From Candidatus Peregrinibacteria bacterium (GTDB lineage: Bacteria > Patescibacteriota > Gracilibacteria > CAIRYL01 > GCA-016699755), in assembly GCA_024762935.1 (NCBI GenBank), contig JANTGK010000006.1, positions 1 to 46,112 of the forward strand: 46,112 nucleotides of DNA. Direction: 5' to 3'. The notes beneath the pieces were generated by a model. The model was given only the letters and a program-made list of their open reading frames with translations, was not told where the DNA came from and made no database searches. The position numbers and the translations under genes were made by a program. This document shows positions 27,467 to 36,293 of the stretch, in pieces; position 1 is the stretch's first letter; each line of letters starts with the position of its first letter.

Positions 27467-28261
27467 ATGAAACAGTATCTCAATCTGGCTCAAAAGATAT
27501 TCGACGAGGGGAGTCATAAAGGTGATCGAACGGGAACAGGAACAACATCACTGTTCGGTGCCCAGATGCGTTTTGATCTTCGAGAGAACTTTCCCGTCAT
27601 AACGACAAAAAAACTTCATCTCAAATCTATTATTTATGAACTCCTTTGGTTTCTAAAAGGAGATACAAATATCCAATATCTCCAAGATCACGGTGTTCGT
27701 ATTTGGAATGAATGGGCAGATAAAAATGGAGATCTCGGTCCCGTTTATGGAAAACAATGGCGAAAATGGAAAACAGATGATGGAAGAGTTATAGATCAGA
27801 TTTCAGGAGTCATAGATCAAATAAAAACAAATCCAAACTCCAGAAGACTACTCGTCTCAGCATGGAATGTCGGTGAGATTGATAAAATGGCACTACCACC
27901 ATGTCATCTCTTATTTCAGTTTTATGTCAGCAATGGTGAATTGAGTTGCCAGCTCTACCAGAGAAGTGCAGATCTTTTCCTTGGTGTCCCTTTTAACATT
28001 GCCAGTTATGCTCTTCTGACACTGATGGTGGCACAAACCTGCGGATTAAAACCGGGTGATTTTATTCACACCCTGGGTGATGTTCACATATATGATAATC
28101 ATGTTGAACAAATGAAAGAGCAATTATTACGAACACCAAAAAAACTTCCAAAAATGAAACTGAATCCCGAAAAAAAAGATATATTTTCCTTTACATATGA
28201 AGACTTTGAGCTCATAGACTATGAAAGTTGGCCACATATTGCAGGAAAAGTAGCAGTATAA
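27467..28261 (+). CDS. thyA: Thymidylate synthase
   Basis: ThyA methylates dUMP to dTMP using methylene-tetrahydrofolate. The 264-aa protein has the same length as E. coli ThyA. Motifs present: GDRTGTGT, the catalytic Cys in [28 protein letters not shown], and [12 protein letters not shown]. The dihydrofolate it makes is recycled by FolA, whose gene starts 12 nt downstream, so the pair form a dTMP-synthesis operon. Start ATG at 27467; no Shine-Dalgarno. Confidence 0.98.
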   Translation: MKQYLNLAQKIFDEGSHKGDRTGTGTTSLFGAQMRFDLRENFPVITTKKLHLKSIIYELLWFLKGDTNIQYLQDHGVRIWNEWADKNGDLGPVYGKQWRKWKTDDGRVIDQISGVIDQIKTNPNSRRLLVSAWNVGEIDKMALPPCHLLFQFYVSNGELSCQLYQRSADLFLGVPFNIASYALLTLMVAQTCGLKPGDFIHTLGDVHIYDNHVEQMKEQLLRTPKKLPKMKLNPEKKDIFSFTYEDFELIDYESWPHIAGKVAV

Positions 28262-28273
28262 TAAAATACAAAC

Positions 28274-28774
28274 ATGCTCTCTCTAATAGCTGCCATCGGG
28301 AAAAATCATGAACTTGGAAAAGAGAACCAGCTCCTCTGGTCTCTTCCAGATGATTTACAATCATTTAGAACCTATACTGATGAACACCCTATTATTATGG
28401 GACGAAAAACGTTTGAATCAATTGGAAGACCCCTTTCAAATAGAAAAAATATTGTCATTACACGAAATATTGATTTTCAACCTTTTGGAGTAGATGTTAC
28501 GAGCTCACTTGAAGCTGGCATATCCCTCGGAAGAAATCTTGAACATTTCCCTATTATTATCGGTGGTGCCCAAATTTATCGTCAGTCCATCCCACTCGTT
28601 AATCACATGAAAATTACGCATGTAGATGGAGAATTTCCCGATGCTGACACATTTTTTCCGGATATTGATCCGAAACAATGGAAGGAGGTGTCTCGTATTC
28701 ATCATCAAAAAGATAAAGATCATAAATATGCATTTGATATCGTAGACTATGTAAAAAAAGAGAATTCTTTATAA
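28274..28774 (+). CDS. folA: Dihydrofolate reductase
   Basis: FolA reduces dihydrofolate to tetrahydrofolate with NADPH. The 166-aa sequence has LIAAIGKNHELGKENQLLW (the usual GKDN.LPW with a Leu-Leu-Trp variant), PDDLQSFR with the active-site Asp, IIMGRKTFESIGRPL, and FPIIIGGAQIY. Length and order are normal. It follows thyA by 12 nt. Confidence 0.97.
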   Translation: MLSLIAAIGKNHELGKENQLLWSLPDDLQSFRTYTDEHPIIMGRKTFESIGRPLSNRKNIVITRNIDFQPFGVDVTSSLEAGISLGRNLEHFPIIIGGAQIYRQSIPLVNHMKITHVDGEFPDADTFFPDIDPKQWKEVSRIHHQKDKDHKYAFDIVDYVKKENSL

Positions 28775-28949
28775 TTGTCTTTTCAATCTCATAAATGAGT
28801 ACTAAATGTTGTGGAAGAGCATTATTATAATAAGAGTCTTCTTCTTATTCCATAAGAAAAACTCTTACCATTTCTCTTTGCATTTGAAAAACAATCCTAT
28901 AACCCCCCTTTTTTTTCTGCTGTAGTAAAAAAACAAATAAATTTCTGGT

Positions 28950-31900
28950 TCATTCTTCTTTCATCACCTCCAGCACAACTTGTATTCCATCAATTTCAAC
29001 TTCAGAAATTTCATCGGGATTTGTACAAGAAGTCAATATGTCTGATGCCAACACCTCATTTTTGATAAGAGTATGGAACTGCTGAACTACTTCATCAGCA
29101 CCAGTAATCGAGATAATGATTCGATCAGAAATATCATAATCTGCTTTTTTTCTGAGTTCTTGAATATGCCGAATAATCTCACGAGCAACTCCTTCTGCTT
29201 TTAATGCAGGTGTTATCATCGGGTCTAATGCCACAACAATCCCTTTATCCGACTCTACATCAAGACCCGCTTTTCCTATAAAACCGATTTCTATTTCATC
29301 AGTTTCAAGTTTCCATTTCCCAGCAACAGTTACCGTGCCATTCTCATTTTTCACAAAGTTTCCTGATTTTGCTTCACGAATAATATCCTGAATCTCTCTT
29401 CCAAATTTTGGTCCAAGTTTGCGTGCATCTGGCTTTGCGACTACTTCAGAAAGTTCATCTGGATTCTCCACTATCTCGAGCTCTTTCACATTAATTTCTT
29501 CTGTAATAATATCAAGGTTCTCAAGAATCATCTCTTGAGAAATTCTTGGTGGAAGTGCGACTTTTACTTTTGAAAGAGGTTGTCGAACTTTTATTTTCTC
29601 TTTTGCACGGATTGTGAGAGCAAGTGAAATAATTGTACGAACCGCTGAAATTTCAGTGAGAAGATTAGGATTTGCATAAAAAGATTGAAAATCTGGGAAA
29701 TCCGTTAAATGAATTGATTCTGGATCACTACTCCTTCTGAGATTTTGCCATATTTTTTCAGGAAGAAAGGGTGAAATAGGTGCAATAATTTGAGAGACCG
29801 TTTTTATTACAGTATACAAAGTCAAAAATGCTTCATTTTTATCAGTATCTACTTCAGATTTCCAAAACCTCCTTCTGCTTCTGCGAATATAAAAATTTGT
29901 TAATTTATCTAAAAATTCTGGAACAAGACGACACGCTGCATCAATCTCATATGAGTCCATATTGCTTCGAAAATTCTGAATGAGTGTTCTCATTTCAGTA
30001 ATGATCCACTTGTCTAATTTATTATTTAAACACGTTTGTAGCCCTTTCCATTCACCTTTTTCCCACTGATCAATATTCGCGTATGTCACAAAGAAGGAGT
30101 ATGCATTCCAAAGCGGAAGAAATACTCTTCTCATCACCTCTGAAACACCCTCTTCAGTAAATCGAAGATCATCGGCTTTAACCACCTGGGAGTGCATGAG
30201 ATAAAAACGCATTGCGTCAGCTCCATACTTATCAAAAATAACCTGAGGATCTGGATAATTCTTCTTAGATTTACTCATCTTTTGCCCATCTTCAGCCAAA
30301 ACAATTCCATTTACAATAACATTTTTAAAAGCTGGAGAGTCAAAAAGAATATTTCCCAGTACATGAAGCGTATAGAACCATCCGCGTGTTTGATCTAATC
30401 CTTCTGCAATAAAATCTGCAGGAAATCCAACCATACTCTCTGCTGATTGCCCTTCCTCAAAAGGAAAATGATTTTGAGCATATGGCATCGATCCACTTTC
30501 AAACCAACAATCAAGAACCTCAGGAACACGATGCATATCAGTCGAACACTCAGGACATTTAATAAGAATATTATCAATGTATGGCCTGTGCAGATCAAGC
30601 TCTCCAAAATCGTTCGTTGGCAATTGTGAAAAAGAGTATTCCAGTAGTGTTCCAGGGGGGAGACGAAGACCAAACACAGCTTCTTCTGCAAGATTCCGAA
30701 AATACTTTACAATAAGGCGTAAAACGGCACCATGTGTAACAATAAGAACATTCTTATCACCGTGTGTCTTTTCTACTTCTTGTAAAAATTCCAGCGTACG
30801 TTTTTCTACATCCGCCTCTGATTCACCCTCATGAGGATTTTGATGAAACCGTGGACCAGCATCAAAACTAGCCTTCCATTCTGGAATTGGTTTTGAATCG
30901 AGTTTTCCCGCATCGATTTCTTTGATTCGCTCATCCGAAATAATCTCAACATCTACACCCGCAGAATCAGCAATATGTTGAGCAGTTTGTCGAGTACGAA
31001 GAAGAGGGGAACAATAAATAACATCAATACCTTTTTCTTTTAAAAGACTTCCTATTTCTTGAGATTGCTTGACTCCAAGTTGAGTAAGAGAAACCCTATC
31101 ATCAATTTGTGTTGAAAGAATATTCTCAACATTATGAGTCCCTTCACCGTGCCGAACAACAAATATCTTCCCCGTTTTTTTTGCCTTTTTTCCAATCTCC
31201 TCAACGGACCCGACTACTTCACGATGGTTACATTTTTCACACTTCCACACAGGAATCGGCGCCCCCCAATACCTACTCCGTGAAATTGCCCAATCCGGTG
31301 CCCCTTCTAAAAGTTTTCCAAATCGACCATCTCTTAGGTGGGACGGAACCCAACTAATATCTCTATTACTCTCAATAAGTTGTTTTTTAATCTTCTGTAT
31401 GTCTACAAAAAAAGTGTGAATTCCTCGATACATAAGAGCACAATCAGTTCGCCAACAAAAAGGATAGCTATGACGAATCCACTCCTGTTTGAATAATTTC
31501 CCCTCATCTTCGAGTTTTTGAACAACTCTTTTGTTCACATTGTCTTTTATGGAATCAGCAACCGTCTCATCCTTTCGAAAATAGAGTCCAGAAAATTCCG
31601 GAATCGAATCATCAAAATAACCATTTTTATCAATGGGATCGATTGGTTCTATGGAGTGAGCCCGGCACACACGACTATCTTCTTCACCAAAAGCTGGTGC
31701 CAAATGAACAATTCCCGTTCCATCAGCATCACTCACAAAGTCATTTCCTAATATCTGAAAAGCATTTTTGTGATCTGCAAAAAATGAAAAAAGGGGAGTA
31801 TATGTTTTTCCAACGAGATCAGATCCGTGATAGATTTGAATAATTTTTGGTAAAGTTGATAAAGACTCATTTGACTGAAGATCTTTTGCAGAAGGAAATA

Positions 31901-32726
31901 ATTCATTCTTCTTTTTTTCAAAAATACTCTTTGCCAAAATATAGTGTTTATTCTCTCCTGATTTATTCTCATATTCTACTTTCACATACTCAATATCCGG
32001 ATTCACACAGAGTGCCAAATTACTCGGAAGCGTCCACGGTGTTGTTGTCCAAGCTAATACATATGTTCCTGGCTTATCAGCAAGTTCAAACTTCACTGTA
32101 ACTGCTGGATCATCAATATCTTTATAATTCAAATTCGCTTCAAAATTACTAAGAGTAGAAGCAAGTTTTGGAGAATACGAAACTACTTTTTTACCCTCAT
32201 AAATAAAACCTTTTTTCCAAAGTTCTGAAAAAACCCAGAGAATTGATTCCATATATTGAGGATCCATCGTCCGATATGAATTCTTAAAATCAACCCATCG
32301 CCCCATCCTCTCGACAGTTTGTTCCCATTCACCAGTGTATTTCTGAACAATACCGCGACAAGATTCACAAAAATTTTGGATACCATACTTTTCAATATCC
32401 TCACGATTCTTAAAGCCAAGTTGCTTCTCCATTTCATGTTCCACAGGTACACCATGACAATCCCAACCAAAGCGACGAGGAACATATTTACCGAGCATGG
32501 TTTGATACCGAGGGATAAGATCTTTTAGTGTTCCAGCAAGAATATGTCCATAGTGTGGCAAACCCGTTGCAAATGGAGGACCATCATAAAAAGTAAATTG
32601 ATTTGACACATCACGATTTTCAAGAGACTTTCGAAAACAGTCATTTTCTTTCCAGAAACAAAGAATCTCCTCTTCGATTTGAGGAAAATGTACTCTTGCA
32701 TCAACCGGTTGAAATGAGGAAGTCAT
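28950..32726 (-). CDS. ileS: Isoleucyl-tRNA synthetase with inserted histidine-phosphatase domain
   Basis: IleRS charges tRNA-Ile. The 1258-aa protein has HYGH (residues 58-61, the HIGH motif), a CP1 editing domain (AWTTTPWTLPSN, GTGIVHLAPAFGEED), KMSKS (GQKMSKSK) and the anticodon-binding C-terminus. Motifs such as DGPPFATGLPHYGH are closer to the eukaryote-like IleRS2 type. Between GSVEEIG and ELDLHRPYIDN about 190 residues (roughly 520-705) form a complete histidine phosphatase: RHGEGTHN, SPLLRTRQTA, a Glu in RIKEIDAG and VTHGAVLRL, with both catalytic His, the Arg and the Glu kept. The track starts at a TTG; the ATG at 32726 is used. A T-box leader precedes it. Confidence 0.96.
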   Translation of the reverse strand: MTSSFQPVDARVHFPQIEEEILCFWKENDCFRKSLENRDVSNQFTFYDGPPFATGLPHYGHILAGTLKDLIPRYQTMLGKYVPRRFGWDCHGVPVEHEMEKQLGFKNREDIEKYGIQNFCESCRGIVQKYTGEWEQTVERMGRWVDFKNSYRTMDPQYMESILWVFSELWKKGFIYEGKKVVSYSPKLASTLSNFEANLNYKDIDDPAVTVKFELADKPGTYVLAWTTTPWTLPSNLALCVNPDIEYVKVEYENKSGENKHYILAKSIFEKKKNELFPSAKDLQSNESLSTLPKIIQIYHGSDLVGKTYTPLFSFFADHKNAFQILGNDFVSDADGTGIVHLAPAFGEEDSRVCRAHSIEPIDPIDKNGYFDDSIPEFSGLYFRKDETVADSIKDNVNKRVVQKLEDEGKLFKQEWIRHSYPFCWRTDCALMYRGIHTFFVDIQKIKKQLIESNRDISWVPSHLRDGRFGKLLEGAPDWAISRSRYWGAPIPVWKCEKCNHREVVGSVEEIGKKAKKTGKIFVVRHGEGTHNVENILSTQIDDRVSLTQLGVKQSQEIGSLLKEKGIDVIYCSPLLRTRQTAQHIADSAGVDVEIISDERIKEIDAGKLDSKPIPEWKASFDAGPRFHQNPHEGESEADVEKRTLEFLQEVEKTHGDKNVLIVTHGAVLRLIVKYFRNLAEEAVFGLRLPPGTLLEYSFSQLPTNDFGELDLHRPYIDNILIKCPECSTDMHRVPEVLDCWFESGSMPYAQNHFPFEEGQSAESMVGFPADFIAEGLDQTRGWFYTLHVLGNILFDSPAFKNVIVNGIVLAEDGQKMSKSKKNYPDPQVIFDKYGADAMRFYLMHSQVVKADDLRFTEEGVSEVMRRVFLPLWNAYSFFVTYANIDQWEKGEWKGLQTCLNNKLDKWIITEMRTLIQNFRSNMDSYEIDAACRLVPEFLDKLTNFYIRRSRRRFWKSEVDTDKNEAFLTLYTVIKTVSQIIAPISPFLPEKIWQNLRRSSDPESIHLTDFPDFQSFYANPNLLTEISAVRTIISLALTIRAKEKIKVRQPLSKVKVALPPRISQEMILENLDIITEEINVKELEIVENPDELSEVVAKPDARKLGPKFGREIQDIIREAKSGNFVKNENGTVTVAGKWKLETDEIEIGFIGKAGLDVESDKGIVVALDPMITPALKAEGVAREIIRHIQELRKKADYDISDRIIISITGADEVVQQFHTLIKNEVLASDILTSCTNPDEISEVEIDGIQVVLEVMKEE

Positions 32727-32735
32727 AGTATTTCT

Positions 32736-32761
32736 AAAAAAAGCCAGCAAATATCATGCTG
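32736..32761 (-). terminator. Attenuator hairpin of the ileS leader
   Basis: On the minus strand CAGCA-TGATATT-TGCTG is followed by GC and seven T, ending 9 nt before the ileS ATG. An alternative longer pairing uses CCAGTA from inside the T-box antiterminator (32778-32783) with TGCTGG, which would make the two structures mutually exclusive. Confidence 0.55.
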
Positions 32762-32762
32762 T

Positions 32763-32952
32763 CCAAGGATCCCAATCTACTGGGATGGTACCACCCTGGT
32801 TTCCCCTGATAAATCAGAGAACACTTATTCATCGCTTAACGGAGCGGATCCGGTGAGTTCTACTAACTGAAATTTCAGCGTTCTTCTCACAGCTCTTCTG
32901 GCGATACCCAGAATCAAACGCTTTTCCTCACACAGCATACGCCTTCGATAAT
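32763..32952 (-). promoter_or_regulatory. T-box riboswitch upstream of ileS
   Basis: The minus-strand leader holds the T-box sequence CCAGGGTGGTACC. It folds as the antiterminator: helix A1 CCAGGG/CCTTGG (one G-U), bulge TGGTACC that pairs with the tRNA acceptor end, and helix A2 ATCCCA/TGGGAT. Upstream are the CCGTTA...GATGAATAAGTG segment and a stem III (CTCTG/CAGGG). Further upstream a perfect hairpin TTCTGG-GTATCG-CCAGAA displays AUC, an Ile codon, at 32903-32905. T-boxes sense uncharged tRNA, here tRNA-Ile, and raise synthetase expression. Stem I looks short. A possible promoter is TTGATA (32982-32987, minus), 17 bp, TATTGC. Confidence 0.88.
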
Positions 32953-33007
32953 ACTCATGCAATAGAGAATGAATAAATTTTTATCAAAAATACACATAAT
33001 AAATGTA

Positions 33008-33035
33008 TTGTTATATAAATATAATATGGTATAAT
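33008..33035 (+). promoter_or_regulatory. Promoter of the MFS-HEAT gene
   Basis: TTGTTA (33008-33013), 16 bp, then a perfect TATAAT (33030-33035). The ATG is at 33049, so the leader would be only about 7 nt. Confidence 0.6.
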
Positions 33036-33048
33036 AATTTCTGATAAT

Positions 33049-35460
33049 ATGAAATACAAAAAACTCCTGAGCCGGCATAATGATAAATTTTTAAATATAT
33101 CTTTATCTGAATGGATTCGTGTTCTTCCTGCATTTATCATAAAACTCCTTATACAGGTGTCTGTCATTGCAGGTGGTACTATTATTACTGCACTATTCAT
33201 CGAAGAATATGGAGCCGATAAGCTGCCGATTTTTTTTATGATCCAAGCACTACTTGTTATTTTTGGGACAACAATTGCAAGTGGTTTTCTCAAAAAGCAT
33301 CAGCCGAGCAACTTAATAATATGGGGGAGCTTCTTAGCATCTCTTTGTTTTATTTCTGCTTCCTTTATAAAAGACCAACCAATATTCTATTTTTCAATTC
33401 TTTTTATAGGGTTTTCTATTTTTTTAACTCAGGTTTCAATCTGGATGCTCCTTTTTATAGAAAACCTCTTCTCCCCACTTGAAGGAGAGAGAACAATTCC
33501 AGTCATTGAAAGTGCCGAACCAATTGGCGGAATTGTCTCGGGTCTTGTAATTATCAGTTTTGTTAGCGAAATCAGCGCCCTGAGAATGATTCTTATTGTT
33601 GGAGTAATACTCGCGATAGTTCCATCCTTTCTGCTTGTTTCAATACAAAAATTAAACTCTATTCCTGTTTTAAAAGTTCGTCGAAAACACCGACTTCAAA
33701 AACAAATAAAACGAAATATGTTTCAAAATTCTATACGATTCTTCCGGAAGAATCGTTTTGTAACCGGACTCTTTATTTCTATCTTTCTCACTTTTTTTAT
33801 CGTTCAAATCCTTGAATATCAATACACCCTTGCAGTAGACGAAAAAGTTCAAATAGAAGCTGCTCATTCATATGGACCACATACCGAACATGCCATCGCA
33901 AATGCACTCACACATAATTTTGGAGAAATACAAATTGGAATCTTTGGAATCCTCTTTTTTATACAAATTTTATTCGCAAGCAGGTTATTACAGATGCTCG
34001 GCGTCATGAAGACATTTGCTTTGGGGCCACTCCTGTCACTGATCTCCTTTTCAGCAATGTTCTTTCATCCAAGTTTTATAACAACAATACTGGCAAAAGG
34101 AACATTTGAAGTCACTCATGGAATCGGAAAAAATGCTTTCGCAAACATATTCTATGCACTCCACGAAGACATACGTGATGACGCAAAAGAAGTGCTAGAA
34201 GGTATCGGAAAACCATTAGGCCTTTTTTTTGGAACCGTTGCTATCCTTCTGATGGAATTGTTCTTACCTCATGAAAAATTATCAATATGGATTACCATTA
34301 CACTCTGCATCACTACTGCTTTTTTATTCTTTTTAATACTTCGACTTCAAAAAAAATATACACTCGTGAGCAAAAGAAAACTCTGTTCTCAAGGAAATCT
34401 TCCGGAAAAAATGAATGCCATTGAAATACTCAGTCAAAAAGGACATATCGGTTCAACAGAATATCTCATTGAAGCGCTTCACAAAAAAAACGAACTTCCT
34501 GAAGTACAAATAAAAATTCTAAAGGTCATGGGTATTCTTGAGGATCAGATGGCAATTCCTGCCATTTTAAAAAGTTTTCATAGTCCGCAACAAAGCATCC
34601 GACTTGCCGCAGTAAGAGCCCTTGGAAACTATCAGCACCTTGGAAAAAAATTCTTCTCTCAGGCCTTTTCTGTCTACAGTATGCAATCAGCACTGAAAGA
34701 AATATTTCTAGACAATCGTGATATGGATATAAAGATTGCAGCCATAAAAGTATTTGCCAACCTCAAAGACCCAAGTATCATCCCGTTTCTCATTAAGATT
34801 CTCAAAACAAAAGATCCAGAGCTCATGGCTGAATCAGTCTCTGTCTGTGGGATGTTTAAAGACGTTGGAACTATTTCATATCTGGAAAAACATCTCAATG
34901 ACCCTTCTCCTCAGGTTCGGGCTGCAACAATCATCGCCCTATGGCAGTTTAGGAGATTACGAGTAAAACTTCTTGGTAAAATGGTTGATATGCTCGACTC
35001 AAAAAATGAGGAGGATCTTCTGGCAGGTATTCATACCGTTGGAGAAACAAAATCTGTACAAGAACGAGAGCGACTTATAGATTTTCTCTCGAATAAAAAT
35101 GAGCGTGTCCGACGATATGCTGCTATAGCTCTTGCAAAGATGAATGAAAATAAAGCAATCGAGCATCTCGTCGAATTCCTTTTTCATGAAGAAAAAATAG
35201 TTGGACTAAAGACAAAAAAAATGATGCGCGGTGTGCATAAAAAAATACAAAATAAGATTAAAAAAAGAAGTATACAAGAGGCAATAGCACGAGTATCAAA
35301 AATACTCAAAAAATCAAAAACAAGCATATTAGAAGATTTAAAACCAAAGGATCTCCATGAAATTTTTCATCTTTTTCATCTCATAGATGCTGAACGTGAA
35401 ATGTGGAAAATCAGAATGATTCTTAAAGAAAAAGGTGAACGACTCCCTGTATACAGCTAA
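33049..35460 (+). CDS. MFS/nucleotide-translocase-like membrane protein with C-terminal HEAT repeats
   Basis: The 803-aa protein has about 12 hydrophobic helices in residues 20-440, arranged like a major-facilitator or ATP/ADP-translocase-type carrier. The rest is soluble. Residues about 455-700 are HEAT-like helical repeats (for example KVMGILEDQMAIPAILKSF, AVRALGNYQ, DPSIIPFLIKIL, VRRYAAIALAKM). Carriers of this fold with HEAT tails include relatives of nucleotide transporters in host-dependent bacteria; nucleotide uptake would suit a reduced CPR cell but is inference. No substrate motif can be identified. It diverges from ileS. Start ATG at 33049 with a close TATAAT box. Confidence 0.7.
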   Translation: MKYKKLLSRHNDKFLNISLSEWIRVLPAFIIKLLIQVSVIAGGTIITALFIEEYGADKLPIFFMIQALLVIFGTTIASGFLKKHQPSNLIIWGSFLASLCFISASFIKDQPIFYFSILFIGFSIFLTQVSIWMLLFIENLFSPLEGERTIPVIESAEPIGGIVSGLVIISFVSEISALRMILIVGVILAIVPSFLLVSIQKLNSIPVLKVRRKHRLQKQIKRNMFQNSIRFFRKNRFVTGLFISIFLTFFIVQILEYQYTLAVDEKVQIEAAHSYGPHTEHAIANALTHNFGEIQIGIFGILFFIQILFASRLLQMLGVMKTFALGPLLSLISFSAMFFHPSFITTILAKGTFEVTHGIGKNAFANIFYALHEDIRDDAKEVLEGIGKPLGLFFGTVAILLMELFLPHEKLSIWITITLCITTAFLFFLILRLQKKYTLVSKRKLCSQGNLPEKMNAIEILSQKGHIGSTEYLIEALHKKNELPEVQIKILKVMGILEDQMAIPAILKSFHSPQQSIRLAAVRALGNYQHLGKKFFSQAFSVYSMQSALKEIFLDNRDMDIKIAAIKVFANLKDPSIIPFLIKILKTKDPELMAESVSVCGMFKDVGTISYLEKHLNDPSPQVRAATIIALWQFRRLRVKLLGKMVDMLDSKNEEDLLAGIHTVGETKSVQERERLIDFLSNKNERVRRYAAIALAKMNENKAIEHLVEFLFHEEKIVGLKTKKMMRGVHKKIQNKIKKRSIQEAIARVSKILKKSKTSILEDLKPKDLHEIFHLFHLIDAEREMWKIRMILKEKGERLPVYS

Positions 35461-35486
35461 AAATTCACTCTTCATTCCCTTTGTGA

Positions 35487-36293
35487 TCATCTAGAGTACA
35501 TTCTTTTCCAATAGTACCGAAAAACATCAACAAAATGAATTCGAATAATTTTTTTTGTAAAGATATCTAGAATCCCTCCCTCAGAGCACCTCCTTCCATC
35601 TGCAAGAACTTCGACCTCAGGATAAAATATTACTTTTTTCCCAATCCTCTTTGCCTGCAAACACATTTCAACATCAGACATAAAAATGAAGTAACGAGTA
35701 TCAAAACCTCCGAGCTCATCCCAAACTTCCTTTCTCATAGCCCAAAAAGATGACTGGATCCAATCGACCTCTTTTATAGAATGCATATCCATATTTATTT
35801 GTTCATATTTTTCGACTGGTTTTCGAAATGGCCATACATTCCTCAGTGGTGTCCTCCTCAATAATTGAGCCACAGGAGTGGGGAAATGTCGTGCAGTGTA
35901 CTCAAAGCAAGAGTCGGGGTTCTTCTGACGAGGTCCAAGAATTCCAATATCAGGATTATGAGTGACATAGTGAGTGATATTTAAAAATGTATTAGGATTG
36001 ATGCTCACAATATCAGGATTGATAATAAACAAAATTTCTCCAGTCGCATGACTGGCAGCGAGATTATTTCCTGCTGCATATCCCTTATTTTTTGTAAAAA
36101 GAAGACGAACATTTTCCCGTTGATGAAGAGGATATAAAATTTCCCTATTCCGCTGTAATCCCGAGTTATCAACAATAATTATCTCAAGATCAAAATTTCT
36201 ATTCTGCAGAAAGAGACTTTCGACATTTTTTAGTACCTCATATGGCTTTGAAGTATTCAGAATGATTGCCGAAACTTTTTTTACTACACTCAT
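35487..36293 (-). CDS. Family 2 glycosyltransferase (rhamnosyltransferase-like)
   Basis: This 268-aa GT-A enzyme transfers a sugar from a nucleotide donor, probably at the inner face of the membrane, to build a surface polysaccharide. Motifs: an N-terminal beta strand VSAIILNTSKP, IIIVDNSG, GYAAGNNLAA, the metal-binding NPDI in place of DXD, and the GGFDTRYFIFMSDVEMCLQAK acceptor region. The start overlaps the stop of the upstream GT2 (ATGA), so the two are translated together. The acceptor is unknown; similar enzymes are often called WbbL or rhamnosyltransferases. Confidence 0.88.
   Translation of the reverse strand: MSVVKKVSAIILNTSKPYEVLKNVESLFLQNRNFDLEIIIVDNSGLQRNREILYPLHQRENVRLLFTKNKGYAAGNNLAASHATGEILFIINPDIVSINPNTFLNITHYVTHNPDIGILGPRQKNPDSCFEYTARHFPTPVAQLLRRTPLRNVWPFRKPVEKYEQINMDMHSIKEVDWIQSSFWAMRKEVWDELGGFDTRYFIFMSDVEMCLQAKRIGKKVIFYPEVEVLADGRRCSEGGILDIFTKKIIRIHFVDVFRYYWKRMYSR

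Noticed and set aside
28775-28949. Possible hairpin AATAAG/CTTATT after folA
   Set aside because: Short, AT-only stem with a 9-nt loop and no T-run; not convincing as a terminator.
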